Positions 17,337 through 29,911 of a stretch of DNA of 64,000 bases are shown here, one piece after another; the first letter of the stretch is position 1, and each line of letters opens with the position of its first letter. Made by a program: the position numbers and the translations under genes. This stretch comes from JANPCX01 sp050916095. Its GTDB lineage: Bacteria; Pseudomonadota; Gammaproteobacteria; Burkholderiales; Burkholderiaceae_C. The stretch lies in the NCBI GenBank assembly GCA_050916095.1, contig CP050901.1:3534001-3598000 (forward strand), read 5' to 3'. The notes beneath the pieces are model-generated. The model ran no database searches. It was not told the origin of the DNA and was given only the letters and a program-made list of their open reading frames with translations.

Positions 17337-18178
17337 GGCGCAACTCCCGGCGACAGCCCGAAATCTTCTGCCATGGGTTTGGCGGGATAGTGAAACTTCA
17401 CAGGGCCGTCCGGTTCGCCGCGCACGAACTGGCGCACTTCAGGGTCGGTGGAGGCCATCAACTCTGCCGGTGTGCCCTGGGCCACGATGCGACCGGCGGG
17501 CGCTGCCATCAGCACCACATGGTCACTGATGGCCATGCATTCGGGAACGTCATGGGACACCAGCAAGGCCGTCGCGCCCGTCACATCGGTCAGCGTACGA
17601 ATCAGTTTGGCGGCCACGCCCATGGAGATCAAATCCAGCCCGGCAAATGGCTCGTCGTACATGATGAGTTCGGGGTCTTGAACAATCGCACGTGCCAGCG
17701 CAATGCGGCGTGCCATACCGCCGGACACTTCACTGATGCGTAACTGTGCCGCGCCGCGCAACCCCACGGCATTGAGTTTCATCAGCACCATGTCACGGAT
17801 CATGGGCTCCGAGAGATCGGTGTGTTCACGCAAAGGGAAGGCGACGTTGTCAAACACCGACAGGTCGGTGAACAGTGCACCAAACTGAAACAGCATCCCA
17901 AGGCGGCTTCGCAAACGGTAGAGCTGCTCTTTGTTGGTGGTGTCTATCACCTCGCCATCAAAGGTCACGGTGCCTTTGGTGGCAGGGTGCACGCCACCGA
18001 TCAACCGCAAGAGCGTGGTTTTTCCACACCCCGAGCCGCCCAAAATGGCCGTGACTTTGCCACGCTGAAACTTCAAGGACACATCGTTCAGGATGGTGCG
18101 GCCGTTGCCATAGCCGAAAGTGACATGGTCAATGTCAATCAGTACGTCAGATGGCGGGGAGTTGGGAGCGCTGGGCAT
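17333..18178 (-). CDS. mlaF: MlaF ABC transporter ATPase
   Basis: A 281-residue ABC ATPase with Walker A GGSGCGKTT (about residues 48-56), signature VSGGMARRIALARAI, Walker B LIMYDEPFAGLD and the switch histidine in LLVSHDVPE. It drives the Mla lipid transporter with MlaE. It is the first gene of mlaFEDACB; the promoter is expected in the 148-bp gap to gltD, which contains a short perfect palindrome. The C-terminal extension after residue ~245 is typical of MlaF and contacts the partner subunit. Confidence 0.95.
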   Translation of the reverse strand: MPSAPNSPPSDVLIDIDHVTFGYGNGRTILNDVSLKFQRGKVTAILGGSGCGKTTLLRLIGGVHPATKGTVTFDGEVIDTTNKEQLYRLRSRLGMLFQFGALFTDLSVFDNVAFPLREHTDLSEPMIRDMVLMKLNAVGLRGAAQLRISEVSGGMARRIALARAIVQDPELIMYDEPFAGLDLISMGVAAKLIRTLTDVTGATALLVSHDVPECMAISDHVVLMAAPAGRIVAQGTPAELMASTDPEVRQFVRGEPDGPVKFHYPAKPMAEDFGLSPGVAP

Positions 18179-18251
18179 GGGCAGTGTGTGAGGCTGAGAC
18201 CTGCCAAGCCGCAGCCCGGCTCAGCGGGCGCGATTGTCGCATGCGGTCAGC

Positions 18252-18272
18252 AAGCTTGCTTGGTGCAAGCTT
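18252..18272. repeat. 8-bp inverted repeat between gltD and mlaF
   Basis: The arms AAGCTTGC and GCAAGCTT are separated by five bases (TTGGT). The hairpin lies 55 bp after the gltD stop and about 75 bp before the mlaF start, both genes being on the minus strand. There is no following T-run, so it is not a standard terminator. It could be an operator for the mla promoter or a weak termination structure. Confidence 0.5.
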
Positions 18273-18326
18273 AAGGCTGCAAAAGTGGATTGCAACAGCT
18301 GGTTTCCACACCACCAGCGCCGACAT

Positions 18327-19805
18327 TCAACGTGGCAATTCGCTTTTCTCCATGAGGTACTCGTCCACTGCACGAGCGGCTTGACGTCCTTCTCGGATGG
18401 CCCAAACCACGAGGGATTGACCACGACGCATGTCACCCGCGACGAACACCTTGTCCACATTGGTCTTGTAGCCACCGGCCTCATCGGTGCTGGCGCGCGC
18501 GTTGCCACGCACGTCTTTTTCGACACCAAAACTTTCAATCACGCTGCCCACGGGGCTGACGAAACCCATGGCCAGCAACACCAAATCGGCAGGAATGACC
18601 TCTTCGCTGCCCGGCACTTCGGTCATCTTGCCGCCCTGCCATTGCAGACGAACCGACTTCAGGCCTTTGATCTTGTTTTTATCTTTGCCTTCGCCTGCAA
18701 TGAACTCTTTGGTGGCAATGGCGAACTCGCGCTCACAGCCTTCTTCGTGGCTGGAACTGGTGCGCAATTTGGTGGGCCAATAGGGCCACACCAAAGGTTT
18801 GTTTTCTTGTTCGGGCGGCATGGGCAGCAACTCAAACTGCGTGACGCTGGCCGCGCCGTGGCGGTTGCTGGTGCCGACGCAGTCGCTGCCGGTATCACCA
18901 CCACCGATCACGACCACATGTTTGCCATCTGCGCGGATCTGATTTTTGAGTTTGTCACCCGCATTGACTTTGTTCTGCAGAGGCAAAAACTCCATCGCGA
19001 AATGCACGCCGTCCAGCTCGCGACCCGGAACGGGCAGATCACGCGGCTGCTCAGCACCACCGGCCAGGAGCACGGCATCGAAGTCGGCTTTGAGTTGCTC
19101 GGGCGAGAGGGTTTCGGTGGCCCAATTGGCAACGGTGCTTTTAGGCGGCATCGCGCCGATCAACACCCCGGTACGAAAACGCACACCCTCCGCTTCCATC
19201 TGCTTCACACGACGGTCGATGTGCGTCTTCTCCATTTTGAAGTCGGGAATGCCGTAACGCAACAAACCGCCCACGCGGTCGTTCTTCTCGAACACCGTCA
19301 CGTCGTGGCCCGCTCGCGCCAATTGCTGCGCAGCAGCCAAACCGGCTGGACCCGAACCCACCACAGCCACCTTCTTGCCGGTCTTGACCTTGGGCGGGCG
19401 CGGCTGCACCCAGCCTTCGTTCCACGCGCGGTCGATGATGGCGTGTTCGATGCTTTTGATGCCCACCGCGTCGTCGTTCACGTTCAACGTACAAGCCGCT
19501 TCGCAAGGCGCGGGGCAAATGCGGCCGGTGAACTCGGGGAAATTGTTGGTGGAGTGCAAAACAGCGATGGCGTTCTTCCAGTCGGCCCGGTAGACCAGGT
19601 CATTGAAGTCGGGAATGATGTTGTTCACCGGGCAGCCGTTGTTGCAAAACGGGGTGCCGCAGTCCATGCAGCGCGCCGCCTGCACTTTGGCGTCTTCTTC
19701 CTTCAAACCGATGACGAACTCGTTGTAGTTTTTGACGCGCTTTTGAACGGGCTCATAGCCCTCTTCCAGCCGCTCGTACTCCATGAAACCGGTGACTTTT
19801 CCCAT
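18327..19805 (-). CDS. gltD: glutamate synthase (NADPH) small subunit
   Basis: A 492-residue flavoprotein. The N-terminal domain carries the cysteine motifs CMDCGTPFCNNGCP and CPAPCEAACTL that hold 4Fe-4S clusters, followed by the FAD site VVGSGPAGLAAAQQLARAG and the NADPH site VIGGGDTGSDCVGT. It passes electrons from NADPH to GltB, which makes glutamate from glutamine and 2-oxoglutarate. It is separated from gltB by 170 bp that hold a palindromic repeat. Confidence 0.96.
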   Translation of the reverse strand: MGKVTGFMEYERLEEGYEPVQKRVKNYNEFVIGLKEEDAKVQAARCMDCGTPFCNNGCPVNNIIPDFNDLVYRADWKNAIAVLHSTNNFPEFTGRICPAPCEAACTLNVNDDAVGIKSIEHAIIDRAWNEGWVQPRPPKVKTGKKVAVVGSGPAGLAAAQQLARAGHDVTVFEKNDRVGGLLRYGIPDFKMEKTHIDRRVKQMEAEGVRFRTGVLIGAMPPKSTVANWATETLSPEQLKADFDAVLLAGGAEQPRDLPVPGRELDGVHFAMEFLPLQNKVNAGDKLKNQIRADGKHVVVIGGGDTGSDCVGTSNRHGAASVTQFELLPMPPEQENKPLVWPYWPTKLRTSSSHEEGCEREFAIATKEFIAGEGKDKNKIKGLKSVRLQWQGGKMTEVPGSEEVIPADLVLLAMGFVSPVGSVIESFGVEKDVRGNARASTDEAGGYKTNVDKVFVAGDMRRGQSLVVWAIREGRQAARAVDEYLMEKSELPR

Positions 19806-19849
19806 GATGTTTTCTCTCAGAGTTTGATTTCAGTGCTCGCACCCGTCGT

Positions 19850-19922
19850 CCGTTCGCACTGAGCCTGTCGAAGTGCCTGCACCGAGGTACGCGCTGGCTT
19901 CGACAGGCTCAGCCCGAACGGG
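19850..19922. repeat. dispersed palindromic repeat, copy 2
   Basis: A CCGTTCGCACTGAGCCTGTCGAAG arm faces GCTTCGACAGGCTCAGCCCGAACGG, with the loop containing TACGCGCTGG. It is located between gltB and gltD, 45 bp before the gltD start, where it could reduce read-through or set the ratio of the two subunits. Confidence 0.88.
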
Positions 19923-19975
19923 TGGCGGAACCAATATCCACGCCAACCCCAGTACAAAAGAAATGGCACGCTGGG

Positions 19976-24754
<4,779 letters not shown>

Positions 24755-24809
24755 GGCGCACTCCGGCGGGGCAAAAATGATGTTGATCCGGCCCAACAAA
24801 GTATCAACC

Positions 24810-24879
24810 TCCGTTCGGGCTGAGCTTGTCGAAGCCCAGGTTTCACGCGCCACCCTTCGACAAGCTCAGGGCGAACGGT
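24810..24879. repeat. dispersed palindromic repeat, copy 3
   Basis: Arms CCGTTCGGGCTGAGCTTGTCGAAG and CTTCGACAAGCTCAGGGCGAACGG surround a loop CCCAGGTTTCACGCGCCAC. The loop and arms are nearly the same as in the copy at 37976-38044, defining a subclass of the repeat. It lies about 55 bp upstream of the gltB start. Confidence 0.88.
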
Positions 24880-24946
24880 CACTGCGTTATTGGGCCGGTG
24901 CAAGGAGACCGGAAGAATACTGCGATGCAACATCGCCGACAAGCAA

Positions 24947-25014
24947 AATTAAATGGGGTCAGACTCCAATATAGAGCGCCGAAATCGTTCTGCGGAATTT
25001 AATGGGGTCAGTCT
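24947..25014. repeat. two direct copies of an AATTWAATGGGGTCAG motif
   Basis: AATTAAATGGGGTCAGACT at 24947-24965 and AATTTAATGGGGTCAGTCT at 24996-25014 are direct repeats 30 bp apart. The second copy overlaps the last codons of the RAYT-like gene and supplies its TGA stop (25008-25010). Such motifs are commonly seen at the ends of REP-associated transposase genes, which supports the origin of the adjacent gene. Confidence 0.75.
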
Positions 25015-25709
25015 TTTTTTGATGCAACAGCACGTGGCCGTCCTTGGGGCAAGACAGTCAGTCGTCTGTGGGTCAGCTCGCCCAAAGCGGCGATGAAAGA
25101 CGGCGCCCCCAAAACCCAACCCCGCCAAGCGGCGGCTTCGATTTGTTCATGCAAAGCCTGCGGCTGAAGTTGGTGCACGCTGTCGCGGTAAGCCCTCTCA
25201 CGCTCAAAAGGTGTGTTGCCCAGTTTCCAATGAACCGCGTGTTCGGTGATCAAGGTGTCCGCATGTTTTCCCGCGTGGTGGGCGGCGCTGGACCAGCGGT
25301 AATCGCTGGCCACGAGACACTCTCCCGCGCGTGCGGCGGCTGTCTCCACAAACTGAAGCGCCGCCAGGCCGAACCCATCGGGGTCAAGCACCGTGGCGCG
25401 AAACCGCCCCTCCCAGAGCACGCCCTCCCGTTGGTGAAGCCGGTTGTAAGCCGCCCCAAACCGTCGGCCTTGGGCCTGCATCAATCGGCTGAGCGACAGG
25501 GCGTGGCCGGGCGTGAGCAACATCAGCACCTGGTTGGGCAACAAGGCATAAGCGTGAATGAGCACCTCGTGCTCGCGCACCAGATAGCGCAGCGCCGCCA
25601 AGTACAACTCGGCGTCGGCATCGCTGCGGAACACTGGCTGCCCGCCCGCACTGCGCTGCATCACCAAATGCAGTTGCCCAGGCACCAGCAGGCGCGGCAG
25701 GCGTGCCAC
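25008..25709 (-). CDS. RAYT-like (Y1 transposase family) protein lacking catalytic residues
   Basis: A 233-residue protein starting at GTG 25709, only 3 bp after the dgt stop. The overall layout is that of REP-associated tyrosine transposases: MARLPRLLVPGQ..., IHAYALLPNQVLMLLTP, GVLWEGRFRATVLD, and SDYRWSSAAHH. The usual HUH motif PNHVHLL is replaced by PNQVLML, and the region where the family has RYIxxNPVRA with the nucleophilic tyrosine reads QFVETAAARA. Both catalytic elements therefore appear lost, so it is probably not an active transposase. It may be a decayed or domesticated DNA-binding protein co-expressed with dgt. Confidence 0.75.
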   Translation of the reverse strand: MARLPRLLVPGQLHLVMQRSAGGQPVFRSDADAELYLAALRYLVREHEVLIHAYALLPNQVLMLLTPGHALSLSRLMQAQGRRFGAAYNRLHQREGVLWEGRFRATVLDPDGFGLAALQFVETAAARAGECLVASDYRWSSAAHHAGKHADTLITEHAVHWKLGNTPFERERAYRDSVHQLQPQALHEQIEAAAWRGWVLGAPSFIAALGELTHRRLTVLPQGRPRAVASKKD

Positions 25710-25712
25710 GGT

Positions 25713-26864
25713 TCAAAACACCTGGCGACCGGTGAGTCGCAGGTGCTCTTTGAGTGCAAAACGGTCAGTCATGCCCGCCACATAGTCAGCCACCGCACGC
25801 GGCAAATCCGCTTGTTGGGCGAAATAGGCGGGCAAGTCCTGGGGATGGCTCAAGTACCGCTCGAACAACTCTCCGACGACCCACTTGGCGCGTTCAGTGG
25901 TGTCGCTGACCTGCGGGTGGCGGTAAAGCTTGTCACGCAAGAAACGTTTGAGCAGCAAACTTTCATCACGCATGGCCGCAGAAAACTGAACCAACACTTG
26001 TTTGCCGCCACGCACTTCGTCAACGTCGAGCGGCGCGGCCGCCTCGAGCGCCAGGCGGGTGCGGTCCATCACATCGTAGACCTGGGCGGACAACATCCGG
26101 CGCAAGGTTTCAGACAGCAGCCTGCGGCCCAGCAGTTGCGGGTGGTCACGCAAGGTCTCGCGCAAAAACCGCTCCACCAGCGGCACTTCGGTGAGCTGCT
26201 CTAGCAGGATGAGGCCAGAACGCACACCATCGTCAATGTCATGCGCGTTGTAGGCGATCTCGTCCGCCAAATTGCACAACTGCGCTTCCAAACTGGGCTG
26301 GCCGCCGGTTAAAAACCGTTGGGCGACGCCGCCCGGATCGCGGTCACACAAACGCCGCGCGTGGCGAGCCGAGCAATGTTTCAAGATCCCTTCACGGGTC
26401 TCGAAGGTGAGGTTCAGGCCATTGAACAGCGGATAGCGCTCCTCCAGTTCATCCACCACACGCAAGCTTTGTAGGTTGTGTTCAAAGCCGCTGCTGCTGG
26501 CATCGGCCCGCTTCATGGCTTCGTTCAAGGCGTCTTGCCCAGCATGGCCAAACGGCGTGTGGCCCAGGTCGTGGGCCAGGGCGATGGCTTCGACCAAGTC
26601 TTCATTCAACCGCAAGGAACGTGCGATGGAGCGGCCGAGTTGCGCCACCTCCAGCGAATGCGTGAGCCGGGTGCGAAACAGATCGCCCTCATGGTTCAAA
26701 AAAACCTGGGTTTTGTAGACCAAGCGCCGAAAGGCGGAGCTGTGAACAATGCGGTCACGGTCGCGCTGGTGGTGATTGCGCGTCGGCGCATCAGCCTCGG
26801 CAAAACGCCTACCACGGCTGCGCTCGGGGTGGCAGGCCCAGGGGGCCAAGGCGGCAGTCGTCAT
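25713..26864 (-). CDS. dgt: deoxyguanosinetriphosphate triphosphohydrolase-like protein
   Basis: A 383-residue HD-domain phosphohydrolase. The metal-binding HD residues appear in TRLTHSLEVAQLGRSIAR and AIALAHDLGHTPFGHAGQDAL, with the downstream aspartate in NLADEIAYNAHDIDDGVRSG. Family members split dNTPs, preferably dGTP, to deoxynucleoside and triphosphate. The length is that of the shorter Dgt type 2 group common in betaproteobacteria. The RAYT-like gene follows after 3 bp; aroB is upstream, beyond a 342-bp gap with a MITE-like element and a palindromic repeat. Confidence 0.9.
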   Translation of the reverse strand: MTTAALAPWACHPERSRGRRFAEADAPTRNHHQRDRDRIVHSSAFRRLVYKTQVFLNHEGDLFRTRLTHSLEVAQLGRSIARSLRLNEDLVEAIALAHDLGHTPFGHAGQDALNEAMKRADASSSGFEHNLQSLRVVDELEERYPLFNGLNLTFETREGILKHCSARHARRLCDRDPGGVAQRFLTGGQPSLEAQLCNLADEIAYNAHDIDDGVRSGLILLEQLTEVPLVERFLRETLRDHPQLLGRRLLSETLRRMLSAQVYDVMDRTRLALEAAAPLDVDEVRGGKQVLVQFSAAMRDESLLLKRFLRDKLYRHPQVSDTTERAKWVVGELFERYLSHPQDLPAYFAQQADLPRAVADYVAGMTDRFALKEHLRLTGRQVF

Positions 26865-26894
26865 AAAAAAAACTGATGAACGACTATCGTCGGC

Positions 26895-27090
26895 CTAGTG
26901 TGGTGTTGCACTCTTGATGGAACAAATAAAAACGATGCGTTTTGGGTCAGGGCAAGGCCTTGCGCAGCGGAGCCCTGCGCTTTGCTTGGGCTGCCACAGC
27001 GATACCCCGTGGTATCGCGCGGATTTGCAACGCCGCCATGGCCCAAAAGGCGCGTTTTTATGTTCCAGATAGAGTGAAACACCACACTAG
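26895..27090. mobile_element. MITE-like element with ~55-bp terminal inverted repeats
   Basis: The 196-bp segment begins CTAGTGTGGTGTTGCACTC and ends GAGTGAAACACCACACTAG. The two ends pair over about 55 bp with a few mismatches (GGAACA.ATAAAAACG.TGC against GCG.CGTTTTTATGTTCC, and TTTTGGG against CCCAAAA). The middle contains another small palindrome (CGATACCCCGTGGTATCG). No ORF is present. It lies upstream of dgt and directly abuts a palindromic repeat copy. The structure suggests a non-autonomous transposable element; no second copy is in the window to prove mobility. Confidence 0.6.
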
Positions 27091-27091
27091 C

Positions 27092-27164
27092 TCCGTTCGC
27101 CCTGAGCCTGTCGAAGGGTAGCGCGTCGCACCGCGCTGGCTTCGACGAGCTCAGCCCGAACGGA
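27092..27164. repeat. dispersed palindromic repeat, copy 4
   Basis: Arms TCCGTTCGCCCTGAGCCTGTCG and CGACGAGCTCAGCCCGAACGGA are separated by a loop with CGCGCTGGC. It starts one base after the MITE-like element and lies 42 bp downstream of the aroB stop, so together they fill the aroB-dgt gap. Confidence 0.88.
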
Positions 27165-27206
27165 GGTAGGGATAGGCTGACGAACATCACAAATCAAGTG
27201 CCCCAG

Positions 27207-28307
27207 TCAACCCACACAGGCCGCCAGTGTTTCTCGAACCAGCGTTTCAGGAACCGGCCTCATGGCGGCGCGGCCCATAGATTCAATCACCACAAATCGA
27301 ATCTCGCCGCCTTCGGCTTTTTTATCCACCGCCATCAGGTCCAAATAACGGTCGGCGCCGAGGTCCGGCCCCCTCACAGGCAAACCTGCTCGCGCCACCA
27401 AGTCACGAATGCGGTCCACAAAACTCGCGGGCATCAAACCCAGTCGCGCGGACAAATCGCTGGCCATCACCATGCCGCAGCCCACGGCCTCGCCGTGCAA
27501 CCACTGGCCGTAACCGAGGCCCGCTTCAATCGCGTGACCAAAGGTGTGGCCAAAGTTCAGGATGGCACGCAGGCCACCCTCCCGCTCGTCCTGCCCCACC
27601 ACCCAGGCTTTGATTTCGCATGAACGCTTGACGGCATACGCAAGCGCCTTCACGTCGCCAGCCCGCAGCAGTTCCAAGTTGTCGTCGAGCCAATCCAAAA
27701 AAGCACCATCCGCGATGGGCCCGTATTTGATGACCTCGGCCAAACCGGCACTCAACTCGCGCGACGGCAAGGTGGCAAGCAGGGCCAAATCACACACCAC
27801 ACGCTGCGGCTGATAAAACGCACCGATCATGTTTTTGCCCGCAGGATGGTTGATGGCCGTTTTGCCGCCCACCGACGAATCCACCTGCGCCAGCAAGGTG
27901 GTGGGAACCTGAACAAAAGGCACGCCACGCATATAACAAGCGGCGGCAAAACCCGTCATGTCGCCCACCACACCCCCCCCCAGTGCGTAGAGCATGGTTT
28001 TGCGGTCACTGCCATCTTGCAACAAACGATCAAAAATCAAATTCAAGGTTGCCCAATCCTTGTGGGCCTCGCCGTCGGGCAAAGCCAAGGTATTGATGCG
28101 TTGATGATGCGCTTCCAAGCTGCGCGCGAGCTGGGCCGCATAAAGGGGTGCCACCGTGGTGTTGGTAACGATGAGTGCGCTACCCGACCGAGGTAAACCC
28201 GCGAATGATGCGGACTGCGTCAACAAACCGCTGCCTATGTTGATGTCATAGCTACGTTCGCCCAAATCGATGGAAACGGACTCAAATGCAGACTTGATTG
28301 GCGACAT
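27207..28307 (-). CDS. aroB: 3-dehydroquinate synthase
   Basis: A 366-residue NAD-dependent enzyme that converts DAHP to 3-dehydroquinate, the second step of the shikimate pathway. Family segments are DGEAHKDW, ALGGGVVGDMTGFAAACYMRGVPFVQVPTTLLAQVDSSVGGKTAINHPAGKNMIGAFYQP (abbreviated here by its key GGGVVGD and DSSVGGK motifs), and the metal histidines in ILNFGHTFGHAIE and LHGEAV. It is complete. It follows aroK on the same strand, with a palindromic repeat between them. Confidence 0.96.
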   Translation of the reverse strand: MSPIKSAFESVSIDLGERSYDINIGSGLLTQSASFAGLPRSGSALIVTNTTVAPLYAAQLARSLEAHHQRINTLALPDGEAHKDWATLNLIFDRLLQDGSDRKTMLYALGGGVVGDMTGFAAACYMRGVPFVQVPTTLLAQVDSSVGGKTAINHPAGKNMIGAFYQPQRVVCDLALLATLPSRELSAGLAEVIKYGPIADGAFLDWLDDNLELLRAGDVKALAYAVKRSCEIKAWVVGQDEREGGLRAILNFGHTFGHAIEAGLGYGQWLHGEAVGCGMVMASDLSARLGLMPASFVDRIRDLVARAGLPVRGPDLGADRYLDLMAVDKKAEGGEIRFVVIESMGRAAMRPVPETLVRETLAACVG

Positions 28308-28320
28308 ACCTCAGCCCCCC

Positions 28321-28419
28321 ACCGTTCGCAGTGACCCTTCGACGGGGCTCAGGACAGGACCTGTCGAAAGATAGCGCAGGGCACCACACGCTGGCTTCGA
28401 CGGACTCAGCCCGAACGGT
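28321..28419. repeat. dispersed palindromic repeat, copy 5
   Basis: ACCGTTCGCAGTGACCCTTCGAC at the left and GACTCAGCCCGAACGGT at the right bound a segment with an extra internal pair (GGGCTCAGGACAGG, CTGTCGAAAG). It fills half of the 223-bp aroK-aroB gap and may affect aroB expression from an aroK promoter. The rest of the gap shows no gene. Confidence 0.82.
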
Positions 28420-28530
28420 GTGATGGGTGGCGCAGGAATATCACCAACGAAGAGGAGGAGCAAAGTATTCATGGGCTGAAGTTTACGCATGCATGCAGGT
28501 GCACAGTGCCGGAGGCTGCACCAGGTCGCT

Positions 28531-29166
28531 TCACGACGACCGACCGCTACGCCCCACCACCCCCGCCAGTTCCAATTGCATCAACACCATATTGACCAAG
28601 GTATTCACCGACGGGCGGCCAGTTTCAATGACAAACTTCGCGGCCTCACGGTAAAGCTTGTCACGCTGCCCATACAACTCACGCAAACGCGAAAGCGGGT
28701 CAGCCACCTGCAGCAAGGGGCGGTGGGTGTCCTGGCGCAAACGCCTGAACAGTTCTTCGGGTGTGGAGTGCAAGTACACCGCCGTGGTCCGATCCCGCAA
28801 CTGCGCACGGTTGCTGGGCCGAAGCGGCATGCCACCACCTGTAGAAAGCACCACACCATCACTTTGCGCCAACAGCGTGGTCAGCGTTTGCGCCTCCACA
28901 TCCCGAAAGGCGTCTTCACCTTCCCGATCAAAGTAGTCACGAATGCTGCACCCTATTTCACGCTCAATCACCGCGTCGCTGTCCACAAACCGCCAACCGA
29001 GCTGACGGGCCAGCAACCGCCCCACCGTGGTTTTGCCCCCGCCAGGCATGCCGATCAGGGCAACGGTGCGATGGGCTTCGTTGACGGCAGCAGGCAATGG
29101 ATGAGCAGATGGGTTCGGAACGGGCAAGGTCACTGGTAAAAACCCTAGGCGTTTGGGTTTGATCAC
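28531..29166 (-). CDS. aroK: shikimate kinase
   Basis: A 211-residue kinase that phosphorylates shikimate. The Walker A loop is GMPGGGKTTVGRLLA (about residues 38-52), followed by WRFVDSDAVIE (shikimate/Mg-binding aspartates), STGGGMPLRPSNR and the lid region RPLLQVADP. The first ~20 residues before RTVALIGMPG are longer than in the family and variable, so the true start could be further in; MPGGGKTT itself is secure. It is upstream of aroB and divergent from the pilus cluster. Confidence 0.93.
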   Translation of the reverse strand: MIKPKRLGFLPVTLPVPNPSAHPLPAAVNEAHRTVALIGMPGGGKTTVGRLLARQLGWRFVDSDAVIEREIGCSIRDYFDREGEDAFRDVEAQTLTTLLAQSDGVVLSTGGGMPLRPSNRAQLRDRTTAVYLHSTPEELFRRLRQDTHRPLLQVADPLSRLRELYGQRDKLYREAAKFVIETGRPSVNTLVNMVLMQLELAGVVGRSGRSS

Positions 29167-29425
29167 AAAAGGTTCGATGCGAAAACGCCAGTATGCTCGA
29201 TGCGGGCGGCGCAGCTGGTGTGCAGCTGTGGTCAGTCAACCACCTCGCTGACTCCGTTCGTCGGCTCGCCACTGCCACTGGTCGCCCCACCGCAGTGCGG
29301 CATCCACGCGACAGACACAAATCGCTAAGCTGCAACCCAGCGAGAATGTAGCGGGCTTGCAAACTTTCTTTGGAGCCACGTGCTGCCAAACTCAAGTTCC
29401 GCCACCTTCTAAACGAAAGCGAGCC

Positions 29426-29911
29426 ATGAAACCCACAGACCCTCGTGTTTTTTGCATGACCCGACTGCCCCTTCTCCAGCGTGCTTTCACCCTGATTGAA
29501 GTGATGATCGTGGTGGCCATCGTGGCCATCCTGGCCGCCATCGCCATACCGAGCTACAGAGACTACATCCTCAGGGGGAACATCACCGACGCCGTCACTG
29601 CGCTGGGCAGCATGCAAGCGAGCATGGAACAACACTTCCAGGACAATAAAACCTACGCTGGTGCCTGCGCGGCTGGCACCATTGCACCGCTTCCGCCCAA
29701 CACCAACAAGTTCACCTTTACTTGCCCCGTGCTAGCTGCTACCACCTACACCGTGGCCGCTGCTGGGACGGGTAGCATGACAGGCTTTGGCTACAACCTG
29801 GCGCTCGGCGCGGGGGGGGTAGTCACTAAATCCACCACCGCGCTGCCCACCGGTTGGACAACCCCTGCGCCCAACACCTGCTGGGCACTCAAAAAGGATG
29901 GATCGTGCTGA
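29426..29911 (+). CDS. pilE: type IV pilin / PilE-like minor pilin
   Basis: A pilin of about 161 residues from ATG 29426 (ATG 29456 is an alternative; neither has a strong ribosome binding site). The class III leader ends at QRA followed by FTLIEVMIVVAIVAILAAIAIPSYRDY, with E5 of the mature pilin present. The residue before the cleavage site is alanine where glycine is usual. The C-terminal part has cysteine pairs (AGACAAG and FTCPV; NTCWALKKDGSC) that can form the disulfide loop. PilD should process it. It is the first gene of the pilE-fimT-pilVWXY1 cluster. Confidence 0.87.
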   Translation: MKPTDPRVFCMTRLPLLQRAFTLIEVMIVVAIVAILAAIAIPSYRDYILRGNITDAVTALGSMQASMEQHFQDNKTYAGACAAGTIAPLPPNTNKFTFTCPVLAATTYTVAAAGTGSMTGFGYNLALGAGGVVTKSTTALPTGWTTPAPNTCWALKKDGSC

